NCBI GenBank assembly: GCA_045591175.1
Contig: JAZNSI010000026.1
Coordinates: 1 to 64,000, forward strand
Reading direction: 5' to 3'
DNA: 64,000 nt
Source: UBA11524 sp045591175
GTDB taxonomy: Bacteria > Bacillota > Clostridia > Christensenellales > Aristaeellaceae
Position numbers and translations under genes: made by a program. This document shows positions 23,819-33,170 of this stretch, in pieces; within the stretch, counting starts at the first letter, position 1, and each line of letters begins with the position of its first letter. The notes below the pieces were generated by a model, which worked only from the letters and a program-made list of their open reading frames with translations, was not told the origin of the DNA and ran no database searches.

Positions 23819-26452
23819 TCAGAAGCGGCTTTCAATCTTGATCGGTTCGGACTTTTCCAGCGCGTCCTCTTCATTCAGCGCGCCGTCAGTAACGCTCAGG
23901 CGCTCCACCTTCGCTTCAGAGAAGCGGAAGAGCTCGCCATTTGCGTCCACCTGCGCACCCACCAGCAGCGTGCCGCCATACCGGGCGCAGGGGCTGCTGA
24001 CGCGGCCTGCCAGCGCACCGTTGGCATACACGGCGTATTCGCTGCCGTCACGGGTGATCACCAAGTGCAGACTCCCCTTTTCCAGCGGCAGATAAATGCT
24101 TCCGCCCTCACCCAGGAGAATGGCAAGCTCCTCGTCCTCCTGACGGATGAGCAGACCGCGGTACTGCCCGGGCGCCTCGCTGAAGCAGCTCAGGTACACG
24201 CCTGCATTGCCCGCAGGATCGGTCTTCAGCACCGCATCCAGCGTCCAGGCCATGTCCTGGGCGTCAAAGAGCTGCACGCCCATGTCGGTATAGCGGTCAA
24301 CGCCATTGCCATGGAAGGCACGCTTCATTTCGCAATTCACCGAGGGAGCCTTCCGTTCTGCAGGGATGGGCGCTTCCGCGAGCGGCAGCGCCAGCAGGCT
24401 GGCCTCGTCCATCACACCCGCATACACCTGGAGGTTCTTCACTCGGGTGCTGCTGGTACGGAAGATATTCCCCTGCGCATCATGCTGCGCGCCCAGCAGC
24501 AGCGTATTGTTACAAGGTTTCACCACGCTGGTGACGTCGCTGGCCACCTTTTCGCCATCCACCCAAATATTGAACCGGTCTGCGTCCTTGGTCACCAGGA
24601 TGGTCATTTCCTGGCCATTGCCACAGGGCACCTTCACGCCCAAATTGTCGCCATAAACAATGTTGATCTCGTTTTCTGCCGTCTGCCGGATGAGCAGACC
24701 GCCGTATTCGCCGGGCACCTCGCTGAAGGCGCTGAGGAACACGTTATCACCCGGAACATACTCCGGCAGGATGGTCGTCGCCAGGGTGAAGCGAGTCGCG
24801 GGTGCGTCAAAGAGACGCACACCGGTATCCACAGGCACTTCCTGATCCCAGGCCGCACTGTCGCCCATGTACTGCTCCGGCAGCGTGTAAACCGCCGTCG
24901 CCTCCGCAGCGATCATACCCAGGGGCATCTCCGGCTCAGGCAGCACATTGGGCTGCCAGGCCTCGGCCTGTTCCTTCGTCCATGCACTGTCATAGACCTG
25001 CAGGTCCATCACCGTGGTACGGCTGAAGCGGAACTTCTCGCCATCCGCACTGCGCTCCTGGCAGCCGACCAGCAGTGTGCCCTTGTAGGCCGCACAGGAA
25101 CGAGTCTCCTGCCAGGCCACCCACTGGCCGTCAAAACAGACGCTATAGTTTTCGCCGTCTCGGATAATGACCAATTCCACCTGGGGCTTATCCGTATATG
25201 GCAACGGAACCTTGCTATTGCTGCCCAGAATGAGCTCATGCTGCCCATTGACCATTCGCAGGAGCAACCCACGATAATCCGCAGCATCATCCTCACTGAA
25301 ACAACTCAGATAAACCATATCGCCAGATGCACTGGCAGCTGCATCAATGCTTGCTGTCAGCGTCCAAGTGCTGTGTCGATCTCTAAATAGCTGCACTTCG
25401 GTATCAATGCACTTCTGCGTACCATCGCCGCGGAACACCTCCGTCAGGCTGAACAGCGGCGCCACGGCTTCCGTCGCGGCCGTCGACACGCCGTACCAGG
25501 GATGCGCTGCATCCGCGCGGCGATCCTTCAGGTGGTAGTTATCCTGCAGATACTGGCCGATCAGCGTTGTGAACTTCCTGATACCGGCGTTGTTGAAGTG
25601 ACCAATATCATAGAAATCCGTTGCCGGATCAATCCCCACATCCTGCCAGAGCTTGAGGTAATTCAGCACCGTCACGCCCTCTTCCCGGGCGATCTCCTCC
25701 ACCCGGTTGAGACGCTTACACTCTTCCTCCGTCGCCTGATAGGGCGCGACCATCAGCACGAGTTCAACATCATTGGCCTGGCACAGATTGATGATCTTGC
25801 GGATGTACTTTTCATTCTTTTCCGTCAGCGGCAGGGTATCGGTGATGGTGCGATAGTCCAGCAACTTGATAGGAACGACTTCCTCCGAAACGAAATGAAC
25901 CGTAGGAATAATGTCATCATCCCAACCGTAACGGCCTCGCAGATCATCCTCCGTTATTTCGTCAAATCTATTGTGATAATAGGGCATTCCCCATAATGCT
26001 TCAACTGCATCTTGCCAGTTTTCAAACGTTTCAAATGCCGCATTGATACGATTCATCCCCCACGGGATAGTAGTTATGTTTTTCATACCAAACGACTTTG
26101 CTGAATAATCCAATGTCGTACCAGCCAGATACACCTCTACAATCGCTACTTGGGGTTTCTGTTCGTGAAACACTTCTTTCAGATAGTAGTAGCTATTCCA
26201 TACGGGCTGCATGCCTGCCCATACATTATAGCTCGCGATGCCGTTCTCCTCCCAAAGCTGGGCATTGTCGATGTTCATGCCCACGTGAGAAGAACCAACC
26301 ATCACCGCATCCAGCGTGCCATCATCCATGTCACGCAGGGTGATCAGCGAGCGCATATCGTACGTCTTGATCTTCAGCACGGTATCCACCGCGCCATAAA
26401 CAAGCGCCAGCACCAGGAAAAACGCCAGCGCACGGATGATTTTCTTCGTCAT
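23819..26452 (-). CDS. Membrane-anchored SGNH (AlgJ/WssI-like) acyltransferase with three LamG-like repeats
   Basis: 877 residues. A single N-terminal membrane anchor (8-27) is followed by an SGNH-type domain with GSSH at 53-56 (Ser nucleophile) and DIGH at 282-285 (Asp/His pair). This is the arrangement of AlgJ/AlgX/WssI/DltD proteins that finish acetyl transfer to a polysaccharide outside the cell. From about 336 three concanavalin-like (LamG) repeats follow. Each has a version of YLSCFSE..YRGLLxR (at 381, 572 and in the third repeat) and a closing KxxxLxVYxG/D segment. The MBOAT partner is encoded 13 bases upstream. ATG 26452 has AAGGAGG. Two internal stretches (about 25140-25400 and 25880-26230) are much poorer in GC than the rest. 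Confidence 0.85.
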   Translation of the reverse strand: MTKKIIRALAFFLVLALVYGAVDTVLKIKTYDMRSLITLRDMDDGTLDAVMVGSSHVGMNIDNAQLWEENGIASYNVWAGMQPVWNSYYYLKEVFHEQKPQVAIVEVYLAGTTLDYSAKSFGMKNITTIPWGMNRINAAFETFENWQDAVEALWGMPYYHNRFDEITEDDLRGRYGWDDDIIPTVHFVSEEVVPIKLLDYRTITDTLPLTEKNEKYIRKIINLCQANDVELVLMVAPYQATEEECKRLNRVEEIAREEGVTVLNYLKLWQDVGIDPATDFYDIGHFNNAGIRKFTTLIGQYLQDNYHLKDRRADAAHPWYGVSTAATEAVAPLFSLTEVFRGDGTQKCIDTEVQLFRDRHSTWTLTASIDAAASASGDMVYLSCFSEDDAADYRGLLLRMVNGQHELILGSNSKVPLPYTDKPQVELVIIRDGENYSVCFDGQWVAWQETRSCAAYKGTLLVGCQERSADGEKFRFSRTTVMDLQVYDSAWTKEQAEAWQPNVLPEPEMPLGMIAAEATAVYTLPEQYMGDSAAWDQEVPVDTGVRLFDAPATRFTLATTILPEYVPGDNVFLSAFSEVPGEYGGLLIRQTAENEINIVYGDNLGVKVPCGNGQEMTILVTKDADRFNIWVDGEKVASDVTSVVKPCNNTLLLGAQHDAQGNIFRTSSTRVKNLQVYAGVMDEASLLALPLAEAPIPAERKAPSVNCEMKRAFHGNGVDRYTDMGVQLFDAQDMAWTLDAVLKTDPAGNAGVYLSCFSEAPGQYRGLLIRQEDEELAILLGEGGSIYLPLEKGSLHLVITRDGSEYAVYANGALAGRVSSPCARYGGTLLVGAQVDANGELFRFSEAKVERLSVTDGALNEEDALEKSEPIKIESRF

Positions 26453-26465
26453 GCCTGTCGCCTCC

Positions 26466-27974
26466 TTAGAACTGGAAGTAGATGAACGCCGAGGCTTCAA
26501 AGCCGGGGCCGTAGATACCAAGCAGCAGCACCGCAAAGACCGCCGCCAGGTATACCAGCCAGCGGAACCACAGCTGCTGACGGCTCAGGCATTCGCGGAT
26601 GCGTATGCCGCGCTCCTTCATCACGCCCACGGCGATCAGTACAACGACACCGATGCCAAGGCAGATCCATTCTGTCGTGTCCAGGCCAAGGCGCAGCAGG
26701 CCGCCGTCCACCAGCACCTTCATGTCCCAGCCGCGGAAGACGCTGCCCAGGATGTAGAATGCATCCGACACCGTGTTTGCCCGGAAGAAGATCCACGTCA
26801 GGTCGATCAACACAAAGGTGATGATCATCTTCGCAATACGGGTGCTCAGGGTATTCTCCTTCACGCCCAGCTTTGCGCGCACGCTTTTGCGCCACTTGGC
26901 GGTCATGCCGCCGGTCACCTGCATGATGCCGTTCAGCGCGCCCCAGATCACATACGTCCACGCCGCGCCGTGCCACAGACCGGACACCAGCATGACGATG
27001 AACTGATTCAGATACTTGCGCGCCGTACCCTTGCGATTGCCGCCCAGGGGGATGTAGAGGTAATCGCGGAACCAGGTGGACAGCGAAATATGCCACCGCC
27101 GCCAGAAATCCGACACGGACACGGCGAAGTAGGGCTGGTTGAAATTCTTCATCAGCTCGAAGCCCATCACCTGGCCCGCACCGATGGCGATGCAACTGTA
27201 ACCGGCAAAGTCACCGTAGATCTGCACAGCAAAGAGCGCCGCCGCCAGCACCACCGTAAATCCGCTGTAATACTCGCAGGCGTTGAACACCTCGTTAACA
27301 GCGATGGCCGCGCGGTCCGCGATCACCAGCTTCTGGAAGAAGCCCCAGAGCATCATCAGCAGACCATCCCGCACGCCTTCATAGTTGAAGGGCTTGGGCT
27401 CGTCAAACTGAGACAGCAGGTGGCTGGAGCGCTCGATGGGCCCCGCCACCAGCTGGGGGAAGAAGCTCACGAACACCGCGTATTTGAAGAAATTCTTCTC
27501 CACACGCACATCTCCGCGGTACACGTCCATCGTGTAGGACAGGGCCTGGAAGATGTAGAACGAGATGCCCACGGGCAGCAGCACGTCGAAGGTCGGCTTC
27601 ACAGCCTCGCGTCCCAGCGCACTCAGCAGGCTGTTGATGTTGTCCACCGCAAAGTCAAAATACTTGAAGAAGAAGAGGATGCCCAGATTCAGCACCAGGC
27701 TGAGTACGACCCACAGCTTGGTCAGGCTGCGCTTTTTGCGCCCCTCCTGCTCTGCCTTTTCGGCACTCTTGCGGCTCCAGCCGATCAGCAGACCGGACAC
27801 CCAGGTCACTGCAGTGGAAAAGAGAAGCAGCAGGGCGTACTGCGGGTTCCAGCCCATGTAGAACACATAGGAAGTCACCAGCAGCCAATACATCCGCACC
27901 TTGCCCGGGATGATCCAGTAAATCAGCAGCACCGCCGGGAAAAACAGCAGAAATTCTATCGAATTAAACAGCAT
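26466..27974 (-). CDS. MBOAT-family O-acyltransferase (AlgI/WssH/DltB-like)
   Basis: 502 residues, multi-pass membrane protein that moves an acyl group, usually acetyl, across the membrane for polysaccharide O-acetylation. Start MLFNSIEFLLFFP and the segment PVGISFYIFQALSYTMDVYRG are typical of AlgI-like proteins. The invariant His lies in GLWHGAAWT (His335), and a second His in WRRWHISLSTW (His295). The downstream SGNH gene is its standard partner, as in alginate (AlgI/AlgJ) and acetylated cellulose (WssH/WssI) systems. The acyl donor is not shown by sequence. Confidence 0.93.
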   Translation of the reverse strand: MLFNSIEFLLFFPAVLLIYWIIPGKVRMYWLLVTSYVFYMGWNPQYALLLLFSTAVTWVSGLLIGWSRKSAEKAEQEGRKKRSLTKLWVVLSLVLNLGILFFFKYFDFAVDNINSLLSALGREAVKPTFDVLLPVGISFYIFQALSYTMDVYRGDVRVEKNFFKYAVFVSFFPQLVAGPIERSSHLLSQFDEPKPFNYEGVRDGLLMMLWGFFQKLVIADRAAIAVNEVFNACEYYSGFTVVLAAALFAVQIYGDFAGYSCIAIGAGQVMGFELMKNFNQPYFAVSVSDFWRRWHISLSTWFRDYLYIPLGGNRKGTARKYLNQFIVMLVSGLWHGAAWTYVIWGALNGIMQVTGGMTAKWRKSVRAKLGVKENTLSTRIAKMIITFVLIDLTWIFFRANTVSDAFYILGSVFRGWDMKVLVDGGLLRLGLDTTEWICLGIGVVVLIAVGVMKERGIRIRECLSRQQLWFRWLVYLAAVFAVLLLGIYGPGFEASAFIYFQF

Positions 27975-28001
27975 GTGCAGTACACCCCGCTTGTATCTTG
28001 A

Positions 28002-30344
28002 TTATTCCTTGTTCTTGCGCCTTCTGCCGGCACGGATCATCACGATCACAGCACCCAGCAGCAGCAGCGCCATGCTGCCCAGACCGATCAGAAGCATCAT
28101 CATCGGCTCGCGGTTTTCCACCACCACCTGAGTGAAGGTGGGCTTCTCCGTCGTGGTATCCGTCGTGTTGACCTTGCTGGTGAACTGGTAGCTGCTGGCC
28201 TTGCCATGGCCATTGACCACGACAGCCTCACGGGTCAGCGCCCAGCGCTTGACTTCCTCGCTCACCTGGGCAGTCAGGGCAGCGATACCGCTGTTGTCCG
28301 GCGCAGTCACCACCAGCATCGCCCGCTCAGGAGTGTAGGGCGACGCCAGCAGCTGCATCGTGCCGGCCTCATGGGCGTAGGTCTCGTTCATGATCAGCTT
28401 GCTGTTGGACTCAAAGGCGCTCATGTCCGCGTCATACTTGAAATACAGATTCTCGTTGACGCTCTTGATGAAGGGATTACCCGCGCCGCGGCCCACGGCG
28501 ATCAGGTTGTAGTCATGATGCTCCGCGCCGAACTGGCTGGCACGGATAACCGTCAGGTTGCCATAGGGATTGCTGCCCGAACCCAGCATCGCCAGGATTC
28601 GGCCCGCCAGATTCATCTCGTCCGCCTGCATATCGTCCGGCAGGATCAGCAGCACGTCGTTCAGGCGGCTCTGGCTTTGGAAGGGCGCAGGGCGGTTGCT
28701 CAGGCTCAGCGTGGAGTTCTCGCCCTGAGGCAGATACAGCGTGGAATCCTCGGTGATGTACGCCCAGGGCGTATTCATGCTGCGGACAGTGCAGTCCAGC
28801 TCCTTGATCTCCAGGTCAAAGACGATGGTCATGAAGGTGCCGGAAGCGCCGATGGCGTCCGCCGGAACAGAGAAGGTCACCGTTTCGCCGGCAGCACCCT
28901 CGCGGCTCAGCTTGCGGCTGTGCAGGGGGATGTCATTGCCCCAGTAGACCGTCATGAGGGAGCGGTCAAAGTCCAGGTTCTCGCTGTAACGGATGTTGAA
29001 GGAGAAGCGGCTCTCGCTGGACAGGGAATAATCCGCCGCCACAGGCAGGTACATGGTCACGACCTGCTGGAAGGGGCCAGTGAAGCTGGCGCCATGGCCC
29101 AGCACGTCCTTGAAGGTGTAGCGATCCTCCAGCGCCATGGTGGAAGCGCTGGCCGCGTCGATGTACGCCTGGGCATCGCCCACGCTGACGTAAGCGGTGG
29201 TGCTGTTCAGCTGCTCCAGACGGGTGGCGTCGGACAGCAGGCGCACAGCCTCCAGCAGCGCCGCCTCCTCATTGGAGACGATCAGCAGGTACTCCTTCTC
29301 CCCTGCCGTCACGCGCTGCACGAGCGCGCCGGTGGGCGGGACTTCCTGATCCAGCAGGGCCAGCAGCTCCGCAGGGGTATTGCGGGCCATGCCCACATAG
29401 ATCACATTCGCCCGGTCACACTGACCAATGGTGGTGAAGAGCACATCGTTCTTCTCGCTCACGCTGGAGCCCAGACCTGCCAGCAGCATCAGCGCGGCGC
29501 TCATTTCGCCGTTCTCCGCCACGTCGGACACGGTGACGGCACAGTTCATGCCGCTCTCGTCCATCATCGACAGGAAGGGATAGGGGTACATGGCCAGGTT
29601 CTGGGCATCCTCCGCGATGTCGTAATACACGCGCAGGCAGGTGGATTCCTCCAGCTTGACCCAGTTGGCGCCGTTGTAATCGTCCGTGCAGCCCTCGTCG
29701 TCCGTCAAGCGGGCGTAGCAGAGGACCTCCAGCAGATTGTAGCCGGTATTCATCAGCGCGGTGGGCACTTCGATGTACACCACGTTCTGGCCGCCCACCA
29801 CATCGTTGACGATGTTGATGGAGTGGAAGGGCGTGCCGTTCATGTAGAAGGTCAGCGCAGAGACCTCCGAAATGATCAGGTCGGAGGCGGAATAATTCAG
29901 GCGCAGCACAGCGCTGGTGGGCGCGGCGTAATCCGGGATATAGGCATACAGGCCCACAGAGCTGGTGATGCCATACAGCACCTGGATGCTGCCGAAGTAG
30001 AAGTCCGCATATTCGCTGTCACCGGCCTCAGCCAGCTCGAATTCAGCCTTCTGCTCCTCCTGGCGGCGCTCCAGCTCGCCCAGCACAAACAGGTCATCCT
30101 GACCCAGGGGCATTTCTTCCTTTTCCTCAGTCTGCTCGGGTGCTTCAGCGGCTTCCTCCTCCGCGGGCGTTTCCGTCACAGTTTCTTCCTCGGCAGGAGC
30201 CTCCGGGGCGGATTCCTCCACCACGGCAGTTTCTTCCTGCACCTCGGGCAGCGTCTCGTCAGCCGTTTCCGCCAGCGCGGACAGGCCGTTTGCCGCCAGC
30301 AGAACAGCCAGCAGCACGCTGGTCAGCCTTTTGAGCATGTTCAT
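28002..30344 (-). CDS. BcsB-like secreted, C-terminally anchored glycan synthase partner
   Basis: 780 residues: signal peptide (1-27, ending SALAET), an acidic Ala/Glu/Pro-rich segment (about 28-75), a long beta-rich extracellular region, and one C-terminal membrane helix (about 748-770) before RAGRRRKNKE. This is the layout of BcsB, the subunit that binds and guides the nascent glucan from BcsA. Stretches such as GRGAGNPFIK and LLILPDDMQAD resemble BcsB-type domains. It is encoded directly after the GT2 synthase, as bcsB follows bcsA. Similarity is judged by eye; the polymer need not be cellulose. ATG 30344 follows AGGGGG. Confidence 0.78.
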   Translation of the reverse strand: MNMLKRLTSVLLAVLLAANGLSALAETADETLPEVQEETAVVEESAPEAPAEEETVTETPAEEEAAEAPEQTEEKEEMPLGQDDLFVLGELERRQEEQKAEFELAEAGDSEYADFYFGSIQVLYGITSSVGLYAYIPDYAAPTSAVLRLNYSASDLIISEVSALTFYMNGTPFHSINIVNDVVGGQNVVYIEVPTALMNTGYNLLEVLCYARLTDDEGCTDDYNGANWVKLEESTCLRVYYDIAEDAQNLAMYPYPFLSMMDESGMNCAVTVSDVAENGEMSAALMLLAGLGSSVSEKNDVLFTTIGQCDRANVIYVGMARNTPAELLALLDQEVPPTGALVQRVTAGEKEYLLIVSNEEAALLEAVRLLSDATRLEQLNSTTAYVSVGDAQAYIDAASASTMALEDRYTFKDVLGHGASFTGPFQQVVTMYLPVAADYSLSSESRFSFNIRYSENLDFDRSLMTVYWGNDIPLHSRKLSREGAAGETVTFSVPADAIGASGTFMTIVFDLEIKELDCTVRSMNTPWAYITEDSTLYLPQGENSTLSLSNRPAPFQSQSRLNDVLLILPDDMQADEMNLAGRILAMLGSGSNPYGNLTVIRASQFGAEHHDYNLIAVGRGAGNPFIKSVNENLYFKYDADMSAFESNSKLIMNETYAHEAGTMQLLASPYTPERAMLVVTAPDNSGIAALTAQVSEEVKRWALTREAVVVNGHGKASSYQFTSKVNTTDTTTEKPTFTQVVVENREPMMMLLIGLGSMALLLLGAVIVMIRAGRRRKNKE

Positions 30345-30360
30345 CGTGTATCCCCCTTTA

Positions 30361-31617
30361 TCAATCAGCAGATCGTTCTGTCTTGTACCACTTAACTTCC
30401 TGCTTGGTGAGCATCTTTTTGACCGTCATCCACGCCGCGCGCAGCACGACCACCACCCACAGCTTGGCGTAGGTGAAGAGCATCAGCAGTACCAGGAAGG
30501 CTGATTCCAGATTAAACTCGTTCTTTTCCGTTGAGAGCGTGAGCATCACGTTGCACTCGAACAGCACGCAGGCCATCACCCACACCAGGGTACTCAGGCC
30601 GCCCAGAGACACATGGCAGTATCCCAGCACGCCCAGGACGAAGATCGTGTCCGAGCACACCAGCGCCGTCGCCATGAGGACGTAGACCAGCGTGTAATAC
30701 AGCACGTCCAGCCGCATCTTGCCGGCATTCTTGTCAAATACGTACTTGAAGTTGTTCATCAGCACGTACAGATTGCCCATCGCCCAGCGGGTACGCTGCT
30801 TCATCCAGATGTCCAGGCGGAAGGGCTCCTGCTCCCAGGTGACAGCCTGGGGAACCTGGCGGATCTTGTAGCCCATGCGGTAGATGCGGAAGCTGATCTC
30901 CGTATCCTCCGACAGGGCCTGGGGATCCCAGCCGCCGATCTTCTCGATGATGTGGCGGTGAATGACGAAGTTCGTACCCGGGATGGTGCACAGTCCGAAG
31001 TAGAACCAGCGGCCCGCCTGATTCATGCACTGATGGGCCAGGGTCTCGATGTTGACAAAACGCGTCAGCAGCGACGCATTGCGGTTGCGGGTGCGGAATT
31101 TGCCGATCACCGCGCCCAGGCTCTCGTCTGCCATCAGGTTCTCCACCAGGATGCGCAGCGCGCGGGGCTCGGGGGTGTTGTCCGCATCATAGATAGCCAA
31201 CACCGTGCCCTTGGCCACGGAAAAGCCGATGTTCAGCGCATTGGACTTTCCCTTACCACCCAGCTTGTTGTCCGTGTTGACCACGATCAGCTTGCGTTCG
31301 GGGAATTCCGCCTGTACGGCGGCCAGCTTTTCCGCCGTATCATCGGAGGAATTGTCGTTGATGACGATGATCTCGTACCGGTCCTGCGGATAGTCAAAGC
31401 GCAGTAGCGCCCGGACCGTCCGCTGGATGACGGCGCTCTCGTTATGCGCGGGCACCATCACCGACACGAAGGGGTATTCCTCCAGGGGGATGTTGGGATC
31501 CCGCCGCTCCATCCTGTAATAGTACAGGAATCCGCCCACGGACAGGAACACGTTGATGCCCATCAGCGCCCAGATGGCAACCATGGCAAAGAGCGTCAGA
31601 TAATCCGCGAAATTCAT
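30361..31617 (-). CDS. Processive family 2 glycosyltransferase (BcsA/PgaC-like polysaccharide synthase)
   Basis: 418 residues; the polymerising enzyme of the locus. One N-terminal helix (about 8-33), a cytoplasmic GT-A domain and about four C-terminal helices. All processive-synthase motifs are present: HNESAV, VINDNSSDDT (86-94), DAD (144-146), SEDTE (236-240, the catalytic TED equivalent) and QRTRW (274-278). There is no PilZ domain, so c-di-GMP cannot act on it as on BcsA; the degenerate GGDEF protein encoded two genes upstream in the transcript could take that role. Its start overlaps the DUF2334 gene by 4 bases. The nucleotide sugar used cannot be read from the sequence. Confidence 0.92.
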   Translation of the reverse strand: MNFADYLTLFAMVAIWALMGINVFLSVGGFLYYYRMERRDPNIPLEEYPFVSVMVPAHNESAVIQRTVRALLRFDYPQDRYEIIVINDNSSDDTAEKLAAVQAEFPERKLIVVNTDNKLGGKGKSNALNIGFSVAKGTVLAIYDADNTPEPRALRILVENLMADESLGAVIGKFRTRNRNASLLTRFVNIETLAHQCMNQAGRWFYFGLCTIPGTNFVIHRHIIEKIGGWDPQALSEDTEISFRIYRMGYKIRQVPQAVTWEQEPFRLDIWMKQRTRWAMGNLYVLMNNFKYVFDKNAGKMRLDVLYYTLVYVLMATALVCSDTIFVLGVLGYCHVSLGGLSTLVWVMACVLFECNVMLTLSTEKNEFNLESAFLVLLMLFTYAKLWVVVVLRAAWMTVKKMLTKQEVKWYKTERSAD

Positions 31618-33170
31618 AACGTCTTCGCCTCCTCCTTCCGGGCCTTTACGCTGTCGTTGGGCTTTTTCTTCTTGGCCTGCAGCAGCTCGCCGCGGATACT
31701 GCGGCGCACCAGCAGCATCGCAACCACGAAGAAGCTGCAGCTCACCACCACAAACAGCATGATCAGCTTGTTGCCTCCCTCGATCTGCTGCTTGAGGTTC
31801 TCCACAAAGCCGCGGTCGAACTCGTAGTTCTCATCATACACAAAGGGCGTGTAGACCAGTTTCTGCTCCTTGCCGTTGAAGGCAAGGCTGCCGTCTGCCT
31901 CCGCCAGGAGGTAGTTGTCCCCGGCGTAGACGATATTCTGCATGTCCCGCAGGCTCTTGAGGGTACGGCGGGAACGCTTGATGGCCTTCACCTGCTCCCG
32001 CAGTTCCTCCACGTCCTGATTGACGTCCAGGCTGATGGCCTGAGCGTAGGCGTCGGTGTAGGTCAGCGCGCCGTCACGGGCGGCGGCCACCAGCTGATGG
32101 CCGTCCTTGAAGGCCAGGTTGATGTTCAGCTTATCGCCCTGCACCTTTTCCGCAGAGGGGAAGGTGAACACGGTGCGGAAACCGGTCAGCACGCTCAGGC
32201 CCTTCTCGCTCATCAGCCAGCTTTCCGGCGCCTGGATGGCCAGGGGATACACGCCTTGATTCGTGTACGCCTCAAAGGCAATGTTGATGTGGCTCTTGAC
32301 TTCCTCCGCGGATACGTTTTGCAGCATCACCAGCGGCGCGTGCAGGATGATGCCCGCTCCCCTGCTCTGCACATAGGTCAGGTATTCGCAGAAGCGGCGC
32401 ATCGAGGGGTATTCGCCGTTGGCGTAGATAGGCATCACCGTCAGTGCGTAGGGGACGTTCTCCTCCTCCAGCATGTCGGTGATCTCCATCAGCCGGGCCG
32501 GGTCGTCAAAGGGATAGACCCGATCCAGCACCAGATAGAAGCCATAGCCGCGGGGGGTATCCTCAAAGGGCCAGCGCCAAATCTGCAGACAGGCCGCCAA
32601 ATAGTTGCCAAAGTCCGCATTATCCGGGTCAAAGTAGGCCAGGTGCGTCACCTGCTCCACCGTCTGGCACAGCGGGTAGCTCGTGCTGCCCACAAACACC
32701 GCGCCGCCCAGGGATTCTCCCCGGTCCTTCAGCAGGGTGATGTCCGTCTGCTTCAGCAGCAGATCCTGATTCTGATGCTGCTCTGTTTCCAGGCGGATGA
32801 CCAGCGTGCCGTGCTCGTGGCGTACGGGCGCCAGCTGCTGCAGTCCGCCGCTGCCGATCACGAACACCGGCAGCTCGCTGTCCAGAAGGGCCTGCACGGT
32901 CTTTTCCGGCAGCGCATAGCCCTCATCCAGACAGAGGATCACGCCCTCGCAGCCCTCCAGGGATACGGGCGCATCCACGTTTTCAAATCGGCAGTTCCAG
33001 TTGCTGTACATGGCCAGCTGACGGATGGTCTGCATCGTCTTGGCCGCAGCGCCCTCTGCTGTCTCCGTGGAGATGACCAGCAGATGCGTCTGGGCGGCCA
33101 GGGCCTGCAGGGGCAGCAGCACCATCGCCAGCAGCAATGCCAGCACTGCCGCGCCGCATCGCTTACACAT
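31614..33170 (-). CDS. DUF2334 / polysaccharide-deacetylase-like extracellular membrane protein
   Basis: 518 residues: signal peptide (1-25, ending ALAAQ), an extracellular region and one C-terminal helix (about 466-488) with a short basic tail. The centre (about 175-260) resembles DUF2334, a divergent NodB-type deacetylase domain: LVLDRVYPFDDPARLMEITDML, then VPYALTVMPIY. The usual first metal-binding Asp-Asp pair reads LDRVYPFDD, so metal binding is uncertain. It could remove acetyl groups from the polymer or act as a non-catalytic chain guide. The start overlaps the receptor gene by 8 bases, and the stop overlaps the synthase start, so the three are tightly coupled. Confidence 0.8.
   Translation of the reverse strand: MCKRCGAAVLALLLAMVLLPLQALAAQTHLLVISTETAEGAAAKTMQTIRQLAMYSNWNCRFENVDAPVSLEGCEGVILCLDEGYALPEKTVQALLDSELPVFVIGSGGLQQLAPVRHEHGTLVIRLETEQHQNQDLLLKQTDITLLKDRGESLGGAVFVGSTSYPLCQTVEQVTHLAYFDPDNADFGNYLAACLQIWRWPFEDTPRGYGFYLVLDRVYPFDDPARLMEITDMLEEENVPYALTVMPIYANGEYPSMRRFCEYLTYVQSRGAGIILHAPLVMLQNVSAEEVKSHINIAFEAYTNQGVYPLAIQAPESWLMSEKGLSVLTGFRTVFTFPSAEKVQGDKLNINLAFKDGHQLVAAARDGALTYTDAYAQAISLDVNQDVEELREQVKAIKRSRRTLKSLRDMQNIVYAGDNYLLAEADGSLAFNGKEQKLVYTPFVYDENYEFDRGFVENLKQQIEGGNKLIMLFVVVSCSFFVVAMLLVRRSIRGELLQAKKKKPNDSVKARKEEAKTL

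Noticed and set aside
19048..23841. Long + strand frames opposite the glycosyltransferase and duplicated membrane protein
   Set aside because: Gln/His/Arg-rich antisense shadows with no start signals; the minus-strand frames have membrane segments, motifs and ribosome sites.
30361..31617. PilZ domain on the GT2 synthase
   Set aside because: The protein ends after the last helices with a short basic tail; no RxxxR or D/NxSxxG motif was found.
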